Positions 58,601 to 64,000 of a DNA stretch of 64,000 bases are shown piece after piece. The position numbers and the translations under genes were made by a program. Below the pieces are notes generated by a model. The model worked only from the letters and a program-made list of their open reading frames with translations. It searched no databases and was not told where the DNA came from. Origin of the DNA: Hippasteria phrygiana. Its lineage: Eukaryota; Echinodermata; Asteroidea; Valvatida; Goniasteridae. The stretch spans positions 1,302,001 to 1,366,000 of the forward strand of contig JAZGUH010000280.1 of assembly GCA_037893225.1 (NCBI GenBank), given 5' to 3'. Each line of letters opens with the position of its first letter. The first letter of the stretch is position 1.

Positions 58601-59449
58601 TACAAAAGGTCCTGACGTACATATTTTCTTGGGTATATGGACATTTTTATTCTATAAAATATAGATATAAATTGCCCGGACGGACCTTTTCGCCACATGG
58701 GTTCTGATGAGAAACAATTAATTTGTTTTATGTTGCCTAAGAAGAAGTTTTGTTTTCAACGATTAAAAAAAAAGGAAAGAAGTAGAAGTAGCTTTGCTTG
58801 TATGTTTCAACCTGATAAGAGAAAAAGGAAATTTGTTTTGGCATAGAAATAAATGACGTAACTGCATTGATTTTTCAGAGACAAACGCACAGCTGTTTCA
58901 GCATTTGAAAAGTATGACTGATAATAATTAGGAATTGTGAATAACATTTAAAATCATGACACTGTATCGGTGTATGTAATTGTAAGGAATGGGAGGGAAA
59001 GGAGAATGTCGGGGGAGGGGGGAGGTTTGCAAGAGAGAAAAAGAGAAAGAATTGTAAGGGCAGGCACAGAGAAAGTTTGTCAGGGTGTAAAAATGAAACA
59101 AAAAGGGGAAGGGCAGCTTTCAAGAAGCACATAGTCATGGGTGTGGAGAAAGACATACAAAGACATACAAATTTCTATTTCTAGACATTTTCTATTTCTA
59201 GGAAGAGGCAAACTAAAGTCAGATATTGTTATGACTCAGCGACAGAGTAACGTTAGAGTCACTCACGAAGTCACACAGTCGTGACAGTGGAAAGATGAAG
59301 ACAGGGCTGTCGGGAGTGTCGGGAGGAAAGGAGAGAAAGGGGGAAAATAATAAACAAATAAACAAATAAACACAAACCAAGTAGGCCTACTTTACCTTGT
59401 ATTTGTCAAATCCCCGAAGGTGTTTTTCACTTAAATACACGATTCCCAT
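42729..59449 (-). CDS. EPT1: Ethanolaminephosphotransferase 1 (EPT1/SELENOI family), 9 exons, no Sec codon
   Basis: A membrane enzyme that joins CDP-ethanolamine to diacylglycerol or alkyl-acylglycerol, the last step of phosphatidylethanolamine synthesis in the Kennedy pathway (ER/Golgi in animals). Coding exons from 5' to 3': 59396-59449, 55541-55609, 51699-51891, 50074-50342, 49318-49426, 47766-47814, 45436-45616, 43922-44104, 42729-42821. All splice sites are GT/AG and the phases agree, giving 1200 nt, 399 residues (human SELENOI 397 from memory). The CDP-alcohol phosphotransferase motif is complete: D106-G-x-D109-G-x2-A-R at the exon 3/4 junction, then G123-x3-D127-x3-D131. About ten hydrophobic segments follow. 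The last exon ([15 protein letters not shown]...DGIK) aligns with the vertebrate selenoprotein tail, but Thr391 stands where Sec would be and the frame ends in TAA. Introns are full of transposons. Confidence 0.94.
43266..43349. mobile_element. Short palindromic element
   Basis: ACAAATATTTACTGCTTCAA then GTGGTGTAGTAAA is inverted at the right (TTTACCACACCAC, GCAGTAAATATTTGT). Confidence 0.7.
43351..43768. mobile_element. Inverted-terminal element TATAACACCTCACCCACAG
   Basis: ATAACACCTCACCCACAGAT at 43352 is inverted at 43747-43767 (ATCTGTGGATGAGGTGTTAT). It contains four tandem TATAGTACTTTGGTTGC units at 43594-43674. Confidence 0.72.
43922..44104 (-). CDS. EPT1: EPT1 exon 8
   Basis: The acceptor TTTTTTTTAG lies in a long T tract (the A run at 44107-44130 on the plus strand). 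The donor is GTAAGA. Encodes [20 protein letters not shown] then VPM to AHLHYAVSV. Confidence 0.94.
44107..44130. repeat. A run next to EPT1 exon 8
   Basis: About 24 A residues on the plus strand, serving as the polypyrimidine tract of the exon 8 acceptor on the minus strand. Confidence 0.85.
44212..44447. mobile_element. Tc1/mariner-like MITE, CAGTTATGCCCAAAAT ends
   Basis: Inverted ends CAGTTATGCCCAAAATTATT and AATTTCGGGCATAACTG with TA on both sides. This terminus is of the Tc1/mariner kind. No transposase. Confidence 0.88.
44945..45421 (+). mobile_element. tRNA-derived SINE, interrupted by a foldback
   Basis: Body (GGTTATACGGCATTATGGGT, GACTAGCGCC), then tRNA head (45066-45145, A box and B box GGTTCAAATCC), then tail TTACCTAGTCA. 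The tail is cut by 45183-45396 and resumes as AGTCAGTTCCCCTTGTGG and TTTGAC-like sequence, ending about 15 bases before the exon 7 donor. Confidence 0.8.
45183..45396. mobile_element. Foldback element, AAGTC family, copy 4
   Basis: Ends GCAGTGATGTAGTCAAGACC and GGTCTCGACTACATCGCTGC. Subrepeats are AAGACC/GGTCTTG instead of AAGTC, and the core is the reversed GCATTCCTTTGTCATGG. AGTCA directly flanks both sides, and the SINE at 39850 shows the uninterrupted site. Confidence 0.88.
45436..45616 (-). CDS. EPT1: EPT1 exon 7
   Basis: Acceptor TTGATTACAG without a pyrimidine tract, donor GTAAGT. Encodes [20 protein letters not shown] then [15 protein letters not shown] to SNIC. Transposon sequence begins about 10-15 bases outside each splice site. 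Confidence 0.93.
45627..46717. mobile_element. hAT copy (TAGGGCTGT family) interrupted by the dispersed repeat
   Basis: Collinear with 41627-42148: left part 45627-45870 (TTTAGTATTC, GCATGCCGCGCCGGTAAAA), right part 46438-46717 (GGGTTTTACGGACGGGAACA, ending CAGCCCTA). The outermost bases of the left terminus are missing or altered next to exon 7. Confidence 0.82.
45875..46437 (-). repeat. 390-bp dispersed repeat, reversed (copy E)
   Basis: Reverse complement of copy D over TATAAAATACTAACCC to the CGTTTTTCTCTCG block, and of copies A-C at the far end (CCAGGTGCCATCATTTCACA). It inserted into the hAT copy. Confidence 0.82.
47151..47322. mobile_element. Foldback element, GGAGGATT family, copy 2
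   Basis: Ends ATTAACCCTAACCCTCCTCA and GGGGGTTAGGGTTAAT. Arms made of CAATCCTCCAAAATCCTC and its inverse GGATTTTGGAGGATTGAGGA. Confidence 0.85.
47408..47580. mobile_element. MITE with CTACAATCCCGGCCAAA ends
   Basis: CTACAATCCCGGCCAAAT at the left and TTTTGGCCGGGATTGTAG at the right; inner arms TCATTGCG/ACAACATTGAG blocks. Non-coding. Confidence 0.82.
47766..47814 (-). CDS. EPT1: EPT1 exon 6
   Basis: A 49-base micro-exon. Acceptor TTTCGACAG, donor GTAAGT. Encodes [16 protein letters not shown] across the split codons; needed to keep the frame between exons 5 and 7. Confidence 0.88.
47815..48599. other. EPT1 intron 5, part
   Basis: Includes a palindromic region at 48290-48375 (CGAGGACAAGAAAGA near CTCTTGTCCTCG) and CCTCGGTGTC blocks that look related to the TCGTGGAC repeat. 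No exon-like sequence. Confidence 0.45.
48600..48760 (+). repeat. Dispersed repeat with TCGTGGACC motifs, copy 2
   Basis: Collinear with 27505-27665: CCTCTTTTGTTTGTACTCTA, TTGGAAGGCCTCC, ACGATTTTCAATCGTGGACC. Related GTCCACAC motifs continue to about 49060. Confidence 0.7.
49318..49426 (-). CDS. EPT1: EPT1 exon 5
   Basis: Acceptor TTTATTTCAG, donor GTGAGT. Encodes [18 protein letters not shown] and a following membrane segment ending LATLG. Confidence 0.9.
50074..50342 (-). CDS. EPT1: EPT1 exon 4: catalytic motif
   Basis: Acceptor TATACACAG, donor GTGAGA. Encodes [20 protein letters not shown] then FDHGSD, the full metal- and CDP-binding motif, and [15 protein letters not shown]. One residue (FDHGS) differs from the usual FDHGL. 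Confidence 0.96.
50761..51126. mobile_element. Foldback element, GGAGGATT family, copy 3
   Basis: Ends TACCCTAACCTTCCCAAATT and GGAGTTAGGGTTA. The arms carry about ten spaced GGAGGATT or AGGATTTTG subrepeats. In EPT1 intron 3. Confidence 0.75.
51171..51312 (+). mobile_element. SINE body fragment without tRNA head
   Basis: Matches 39998-40135 nearly base for base (GAGTGATCCCCACAATGTCG, GACTTCTGACTAGCGCCCAC) and stops at TTGGGAGA, just where the tRNA head would begin. Confidence 0.82.
51313..51673 (-). mobile_element. hAT copy (TAGGGCTGT family), truncated
   Basis: Reverse orientation. Right end AACAGCCCTA intact; body (GGCTGGAGTTTGGTTTCTTG, CGGCGAGTATCGAATATTC) matches 41627-42148. The other terminus is lost against the SINE fragment. 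Confidence 0.8.
51699..51891 (-). CDS. EPT1: EPT1 exon 3
   Basis: Acceptor GTTCTTGATCAG, donor GTAGGT. Encodes [16 protein letters not shown] and two membrane segments, ending VAHTL plus the first base of Asp106. An 88-bp tandem duplication of the acceptor region lies just upstream. Confidence 0.94.
51892..52068. repeat. 88-bp tandem duplication upstream of EPT1 exon 3
   Basis: CTGATCAAGAACAAGTATCT to GAGCTACAGG occurs twice (starts 51892 and 51980), with small differences (a 5-base indel at TATCTGG). It duplicates the end of the intron, including the acceptor. Confidence 0.92.
52305..52718. mobile_element. hAT non-autonomous element, TAGGGCTGTCC, 8-bp duplication
   Basis: Ends TAGGGCTGTCCAGAACA and GAACAGCCCTA. 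Flanked on both sides by a perfect AAACTTGG (52297-52304 and 52719-52726). TCGAATATTCG motifs are near the ends. In EPT1 intron 2. Confidence 0.93.
53590..53765. repeat. Tandem repeat CTACGTACTACGGACGGA
   Basis: Irregular array of CTACGGA, CTACGTA and CGGACGGA units, largely self-complementary at GTAC. Overlapping plus-strand frames are artefacts. Confidence 0.93.
53956..54027. mobile_element. Short palindromic MITE
   Basis: TGGTTCTTACAGAATATGTG then AAGCAAGG is inverted as CTGCTTCACACATTCTGTAA then TTAGAACCA. Confidence 0.72.
54255..54441. mobile_element. Palindromic element with CCCTAACCCTG ends
   Basis: ACCCTAACCCTGCCAGACAC is inverted at about 54319-54337 (GTGTCTGGCAGGGTTT). A third CAGGGTTAGGGG block follows at 54427. 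May be a distant member of the GGAGGATT/CCCTAA foldbacks. Confidence 0.5.
54799..54939. mobile_element. Palindromic MITE, GTCGAGTGCAATCTGGAG ends
   Basis: Arms GAGTTTTGCGCAAGTTGATT then GTACTCCCTCCTGAG pair almost perfectly with CTCAGGAGGGAGTACAATAA then CTTGCGCAAAACTC. GATAT motifs lie near both ends. Confidence 0.85.
55489..55514. repeat. G run near EPT1 exon 2
   Basis: About 24 G residues following CCCACCCCCG. It starts only about 27 bases from the exon 2 donor. An A run of about 26 lies at 55668-55693. Confidence 0.9.
55541..55609 (-). CDS. EPT1: EPT1 exon 2
   Basis: Acceptor CCTTTTGTATGCAG, donor GTACGT. Encodes [20 protein letters not shown] then VVK, near identical to the vertebrate family at PLS-YVMHPFWN. 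Confidence 0.95.
56104..56422. mobile_element. Dispersed AAGGCC-type element, copy 3 (left-truncated)
   Basis: GGGGCCGCCTAGATTTTTTT, TTTTTACCAGTAGAAAATGA and AATGTCAACCGATCCATCAG match 4560-4640. The right end CGGATGCTACATGCTAG is diverged. Confidence 0.65.
57471..57934. mobile_element. hAT-like MITE CAGTGGCGTAGCCAGG with nested palindrome
   Basis: Ends CAGTGGCGTAGCCAGG and TGCCTACGCCACTG; flanks CTGCCCAT and CCGCCCAT (7 of 8). Contains the TA-flanked palindrome 57598-57809 and several C/G tracts (57824-57838, 57860-57905). Confidence 0.9.
57598..57809. mobile_element. Near-perfect 212-bp palindrome, TA duplication
   Basis: CACTGTAAAAAAGGCGTTTA through TTGTACCCACTTTTTTGACA and CATGTTTAGATTTTAACG is mirrored almost without mismatch about a small centre. 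TA flanks both ends. The high arm identity suggests a recent insertion. Confidence 0.93.
58292..59395. other. EPT1 intron 1, part
   Basis: AT-rich, then purine-rich on the plus strand (58980-59110) with GAGAAAGG runs. No exon-like sequence. Confidence 0.4.
59396..59449 (-). CDS. EPT1: EPT1 exon 1 (start)
   Basis: Encodes [18 protein letters not shown], matching the conserved LxGFDKYKYSA start of the family. The donor is GTAAAG. It was chosen because no other upstream ATG gives this conserved segment. Confidence 0.9.
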
Positions 59450-59796
59450 TATGAGGTAAAAAATGAACCCTGTTACAAAGTGTTAGTGTCTCTGTTGTGT
59501 GTCGACGAATGGTCTGGCTTGCATTTGTGCAATTGCATTGCATGCACTGTTCAAGCATACCACGCCCCAACTGTCATTTGTCCCATTTGCAGTTGGGCCC
59601 GTTGATGTCCTGATTCGTAGTTGGCTTTTTTCAGTAAGCCCTAAGTATTAATTCTGAACCGATGCGCATGCCATCGTTCCCAACATTAGCAACATTTTGG
59701 GATACGTCGTTTCAAATCTTTATTGGCTAGCCATAATGTTTGTATTTTTTTTTTAAATTCACAAAAGTTAGAAAGGCTTGGCCTTTTGATAATGCA
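59450..59796. other. Immediate upstream region of EPT1
   Basis: 5' UTR and promoter are expected here on the minus strand. I see no TATA box or CpG-rich island. Confidence 0.35.
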
Positions 59797-59840
59797 CGGG
59801 CGTAAATCCGGGGTGCCGGGGGGGAGGGGGGGGGGGGGTT

Positions 59841-60026
59841 CAGTGGCGTAACTCCGGGGGGCCGGGGGGAGAGGGGCACGGGGGGCAGCTGACATCCGTG
59901 CCCCTCCCCCCTTTGAAATCTTGAAATGTACAAAATAAAACAAGCTGCAGTTGATGCACTTTCAGTTCCCCTTTGAAGAAATGTGTGCCCCCAGGTACCC
60001 CCAGAAATTTCACCAATACGCGACTG
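59841..60026. mobile_element. hAT-like MITE, CAGTGGCGTAAC family
   Basis: CAGTGGCGTAACTCCGGGGG and AATTTCACCAATACGCGACTG, similar inside to 31219-31414 (CAAGCTGCAGTT, ATGCACTTTCAGT). It abuts another family end at 59797 (GGGCGTAAATCCGG) and a G tract. Confidence 0.78.
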
Positions 60027-60276
60027 CGAAGGGTTACTGCAGAAATTTCACTTCTGTTAAGAAAGTTGGATTTTATAATTCACGCCAAATCAATTAATAT
60101 TATTGTGTGTACATGTTTACGTAAATAGGTGCAAGTGAATTTGTTTTGAACAAAATGTTTCATACGATTCTGACCCCCCCCCCCCACCTAAAAAGTATTA
60201 TTATGATCGAAAATTCCAGAATCTTTTACGTGAGCTATTTTCAGGCTCTTGATAAGTAGCATTTCCTGAAGTTGTA

Positions 60277-60307
<31 letters not shown>

Positions 60308-60813
60308 CACTCCACATTTAGAAAATACGAAATACATAAAAATAAACGAGATTTATAATACAAATTGCCTTTTTTGCATAACCCCTGGGCTTTACAGTCA
60401 CTTCGCCCAAAAACCACATCGCCCTCAACCACTTCGCCCTCAACCACTTCGCCCAAACGCCACTTCGCCCAAACCCCACTTCGCCCAATTACCCCTTCGC
60501 CCAAACGCCACTTCGCCCAAAAACCACTTCGCCCAATTACTACTTCGCCCAATTACCACTTCGCCCAAAAACCACTTCGCCCAAAAACCACTTCGCCCAT
60601 GCCCGACCCGTATGCCTTATTTTCATTTAATAATATTATTTTCATTTAATATTAGTTCGTTACATACATCATAATCCCTCATATCAGTTAAGATGTTTGT
60701 TACATTATAAATGTTTGTAAAAAATTACATTATAAATTTCACGCAATTTTTATAAAAACCTCTTGGAAAATATATCAATTTTGAAAATCGTAATAATTTG
60801 AATGACCACTTGA

Positions 60814-61001
60814 CAGGGGCGATCTAGGTTTTCACTAAGGGGGGGGGGGGGGGGGGGGGGGGAGGTTTACCTGAGGTGATTGGCCTACACACCCCAATTC
60901 GTGCCGAATTTTCGACACCCGCGACACTGGTTATTTTTAATTTTTTTCTCAGCCCAAGGGGGGTTTAAACCCCCAAACCCCCCCCCGTAGATCCGCCACT
61001 G
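60814..61001. mobile_element. hAT-like MITE, CAGGGGCGATCTAGG / TAGATCCGCCACTG
   Basis: Inverted ends with a long G run (60839-60862) and a C run (60978-60986). Target duplication unclear (CCACTTGA / CTTGATGA). Confidence 0.7.
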
Positions 61002-61480
61002 CTTGATGAAAATAATTGCCCATGATATATAAGGCATATTACTAATAAGAAAAGAAAAGCATGGTCACAAAAAAGGATGTCACAAAACTCAATTTAAGAA
61101 CGCAAATGCAGTCTTGAATGCACCATATTTGAATGACCAAATAAACGAAAACGGCAAATTGCATATGCCCGCCAGGAAAACCTATATTACAAACACGTGG
61201 CATAAATATTTACACGCATACAAGTACCCACACAAATAAATTAAATATGCATATATATACAATAACTTAGGTTTTAACTTATTCCAGTATTGTCGTGATT
61301 CCTGCTTTACCGTACGGGCGGAAAGGGCGAACAAAAACCCGCGAAAGTCATTTTGTACTTTCGAAAAACACGGATAGGCCCTATCCTTTTTTGGCTTAAA
61401 ACTCTTCCAGGGCAGTGGCGGTGCATTTTATAAAAAAAAGTCTCAGTAACATTCAGTTAGAACTGATAAATACACTGGTA
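61002..61480. other. Central part of the foldback
   Basis: AT-rich sequence without recognised genes or repeats. Confidence 0.4.
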
Positions 61481-61721
61481 AGTGTTTTTTGGGCGAAGTG
61501 GTTTTTGGGCGAAGTGGTTTATGGGCGAAGTGGTAATTGGGCGAAGTAGTAATTGGGCGAAGTGGTTTTTGGGCGAAGTGGCGTTTGGGCGAAGGGGTAA
61601 TTGGGCGAAGTGGGGTTTGGGCGAAGTGGCGTTTGGGCGAAGTGGTTGAGGGCGAAGTGGTTAAGGGCGATGTGGTTTTTGGGCGAAGTGACCGACAACC
61701 CACCCTGGACATACGCTTTCG

Positions 61722-63013
61722 AGTCAACTCGTACCTTGGCCAACTCGTACCTTGGTCAACTCGTACCTTGGTCAACTCGTACCATGGCCAACTCGTACCT
61801 TTAATTAAGACAACTCGTACCGCGCAACAGGTTTCGCGCGGTGCCGTGTGCATTAAAATTCATGCCAAGCCAAATTACCTCATTTGAAAAATAATATTCG
61901 ATTGGAAGTACGGCCAGATCATAGTAAATTAAATCCTATTCACGACTTTGACAAAACAATTGTGCGCCTACTACTGCGCCATGCTAAGCTTCGGCAATAA
62001 ATGCGCGCATCACCAGTAGGCCTATGAAATCAAGTTCAGACGGCAAACGCGTGCTCAATGCTTAGAGCCCGAGGTTGGCTACGGCACCGCAAAAGACCAC
62101 AGAGTTAGGCCGAACTATAGAATATGACAATGGGCAAACTTAAGACGATTTATTAATTAATTCCACAACAAAGTAGGCCTACGTGCCAGCCACATACCTT
62201 CAATAAATTCAGAATGAATTTGCTATCAAAAGTAACAGCTAATTTATGAACTGCAAGTTAAACTAAAAAGTTAAGACGAAAAGCATCAACAACAGTATGG
62301 CGCACGGTCATCTTTAAAAAAAAAAAAAAAATTTACTTCTCAACAAAGTACTACTGTAAACAAATGAATTCCTACGTTCCTTTTCCATCGAAGTCTAAAA
62401 TAGCAGTACAATTAACATGAATGCAGTCTAAAATAAACAAAAAATATACATGACACAAGTTATAGACCCTACATAAACACGAACATAATTAAATTATAAA
62501 CCGGTAAATTGTTTTATATAAATAAAATCCACTTTCAATCAGAAACAAATACATTTCACTTTACATTCCTTTTCTAGCAACGTCTAAAGTAACCGAAAAG
62601 GCCTATAATAGTATAATTATATCAAAGCACATCAATCAGTTACGGCCCGGAGTATTTCCAAGGGCGGATCTAGGGGGGGGGGGGGGCAAAGGGGGCCATG
62701 GCCCCCCAAAACCAAACTTGTTTTACGTTTTTGAAAAAAAAATTTTTAACTGACGTCGCAAAAAAAACAGCCACTGCGTACACCCACTCACAAAACTCAG
62801 CCAAAAAATGTTTTGGCCCCTCCCAAAAAGATTTCCCCCCAAAAATGTTTGGCCCCCCAAAAAAATTGTGTTCTGGATCCGCCCTTGATTTATATTTCAG
62901 AACATTGACGGTACGACTTGACTTCCGCGTTAAGGTACGAGTTGTCCTAACTGGAGGTACGAGTTGGCGAAGGTAGTTGGCCAAGGTACGAGTTGTCCAA
63001 GGTACGAGTTGAC
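61722..63013. mobile_element. Foldback element with 16-bp subrepeat arms (GTCAACTCGTACCTTG)
   Basis: Left arm 61722-61822 (about six units) and inverted right arm about 62910-63013 (about six units, some diverged). It starts 29 bases after the previous foldback ends. A hAT-like element (about 62660-62890) lies inside near the right arm. Confidence 0.85.
62660..62890. mobile_element. hAT-like MITE, AGGGCGGATCTAGG / TGGATCCGCCCTT
   Basis: AAGGGCGGATCTAGGGGGGG and TCTGGATCCGCCCTTG are inverted ends. The interior repeats GGCCCC and AAAAATG blocks. Frames inside are artefacts. Confidence 0.75.
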
Positions 63014-63652
63014 CTGTTACCGGACATACAATAATTATGTAAGAAGAAAAGATTTAAAAGATTTATTATTTTTTGAAGCACGGACAGTCAGTTTTATACA
63101 ACACCTGAATAAATCCCAGCCATCCGATTGGTGGATCGTCGATCACGTGCATTGAATTATTCGACCCATCACACACACGGCGCGAACCCGCACCGCCCAA
63201 AACGTTCTATCACATGGTTCTATCAAACGGTGCGCGCGCATTGATAGAACCAAAAGAACTTCCCTAATTTCACGGTCACTTTTGGTGCGCTACAACAGCG
63301 CTGTCATTCACACAACAAGGCGGCCGAGTTTCCCGAACTGCCGCGGTTTGTTCTCCTAACAGACGACGGAATATTGGAACTCGTAGGCGATGCTTTACGC
63401 TGCTAACACAAAGAGACAAATGAAATATGCAATCAAATGATTAGAGGAATTTGCAAGACACGCAGGAACAACAATTAAAGTTTTAACTGATTCGGAACTG
63501 GACCACTTTTTGTCACGGTTTTATGCAGGACTGAGAAGGTAAACGGCACGTTGTAACGTTTATACACCATGTTCCTTCCTCCATGGTTAGGCCCACACCA
63601 AGAAATCCATGCATGCAATCTGTCGGATTTATTCAGGCGTTGTATAAAACAA
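63014..63652. other. No gene recognised
   Basis: Contains GTTCTATCA repeats near 63205-63250 and otherwise unassigned sequence. Confidence 0.4.
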
Positions 63653-63812
63653 ATAATGAATGTTTCACATTCGTGCAATGGTAAGAATAATTTCATTCGG
63701 TGACAGATGGAATGTCCCATTCCACTCAGCTTCGCCTCGTGGAATAGAACATTCAATCTGTCACCTCATGAAATTATTCTTACCATCGCACTCATAAACA
63801 TTCATTATTTGT
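63653..63812. mobile_element. Imperfect palindromic MITE
   Basis: AACAAATAATGAATGTTTCA and GGTAAGAATAATTTCATTCG then GGTGACAGATGGAATGT are mirrored by ATTCAATCTGTCACCTCATG then AAATTATTCTTACC and ATAAACATTCATTATTTGTA. Confidence 0.78.
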
Positions 63813-63833
63813 ATAATATTATACCTAAAACCA

Positions 63834-64000
63834 GCGGCGTAGCCAGGGCCTTTTTCCAAACTCCAGCTTGGTCTCCGTCTTTGGCTTCGTTCATGCAGTT
63901 TGGTAATGGTGATTGAGCCGGTGGAGACGAAGTCTACTCCAGTCTAAGCTGGGGTTTGGAAAACGGCCATAGGACGGCGGAGAGTGTTGGGGTTGGATGT
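63834..64000. mobile_element. hAT-like end and partial CACTGATCTC-type centre
   Basis: CAGCGGCGTAGCCAGGGCC is a diverged CAGTGGCGTAGCC end. The following palindromic block (GCTTGGTCTCCGTCTTTGGC, then GGAGACGAAGTC and TTTGGAAAACGGCC) matches the centre of 24650-24974. Cut by the window edge. Confidence 0.55.

Larger units (their letters stand above)
60397..61692. mobile_element. Foldback element with 16-bp subrepeat arms (CACTTCGCCCAAAAAC)
   Basis: Left arm 60397-60600 and right arm about 61483-61692 each hold about 13 units. Read inward, the unit variants (ACATCGCCC, CTCAACC, AAACGCC, AATTACC, AATTACT) come in the same order in both arms. A hAT-like element (60814-61001) is inserted in the centre. 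No transposase frame; open frames across the arms are artefacts. Confidence 0.9.

Noticed and set aside
60307..61887. Similar proteins on opposite strands at 60.4 and 61.6 kb
   Set aside because: They are the inverted subrepeat arms of one foldback element, not duplicated genes.

Overview
The window is nuclear DNA from an animal, most likely a marine invertebrate deuterostome. An echinoderm such as a sea star or sea urchin is my best guess. The signs are spliced genes with GT/AG introns, protein exons closest to animal families, dense short palindromic transposons, G/C homopolymer tracts, a tRNA-headed SINE and an over-used TAGGCCTA octamer. The species assignment is inference. Nothing looks bacterial, organellar or viral.

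Three protein genes can be supported. (1) An intronless class A GPCR lies on the + strand at 22563-23516 (317 aa). (2) A DHRS12-like short-chain dehydrogenase lies on the - strand at 26427-33920, rebuilt here as eight exons whose phases all agree (326 aa). (3) An ethanolaminephosphotransferase (EPT1, the SELENOI family) lies on the - strand at 42729-59449, rebuilt as nine exons whose phases all agree (399 aa). Its last exon ends in an ordinary TAA and carries no in-frame TGA for selenocysteine. The last two genes point the same way, with about 9 kb of repeat-rich DNA between them. DHRS12 is an oxidoreductase and EPT1 makes phosphatidylethanolamine; nothing in the sequence shows that the three genes act together.

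Layout: 1-22500 has no recognisable gene and holds minisatellites, foldback elements and MITEs. 22400-24130 is the GPCR locus, flanked by two inverted copies of one MITE that carries TGACGTCA sites. 24150-24980 is a run of nested palindromes. 26300-33920 is DHRS12 with transposon-filled introns. 34000-42700 is intergenic, with a SINE dimer, foldbacks and a complete hAT copy. 42729-59449 is EPT1, whose introns are heavily colonised; exon 7 sits between two transposon insertions only 10-15 bp from its splice sites. 59450-64000 holds two adjoining foldback elements whose arms are 16-bp tandem repeats.

The main theme is a large set of foldback elements. At least five families have inverted arms built from, or ending in, short direct subrepeats. 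Several copies are dated relative to each other by nesting, and some have clean target-site duplications.
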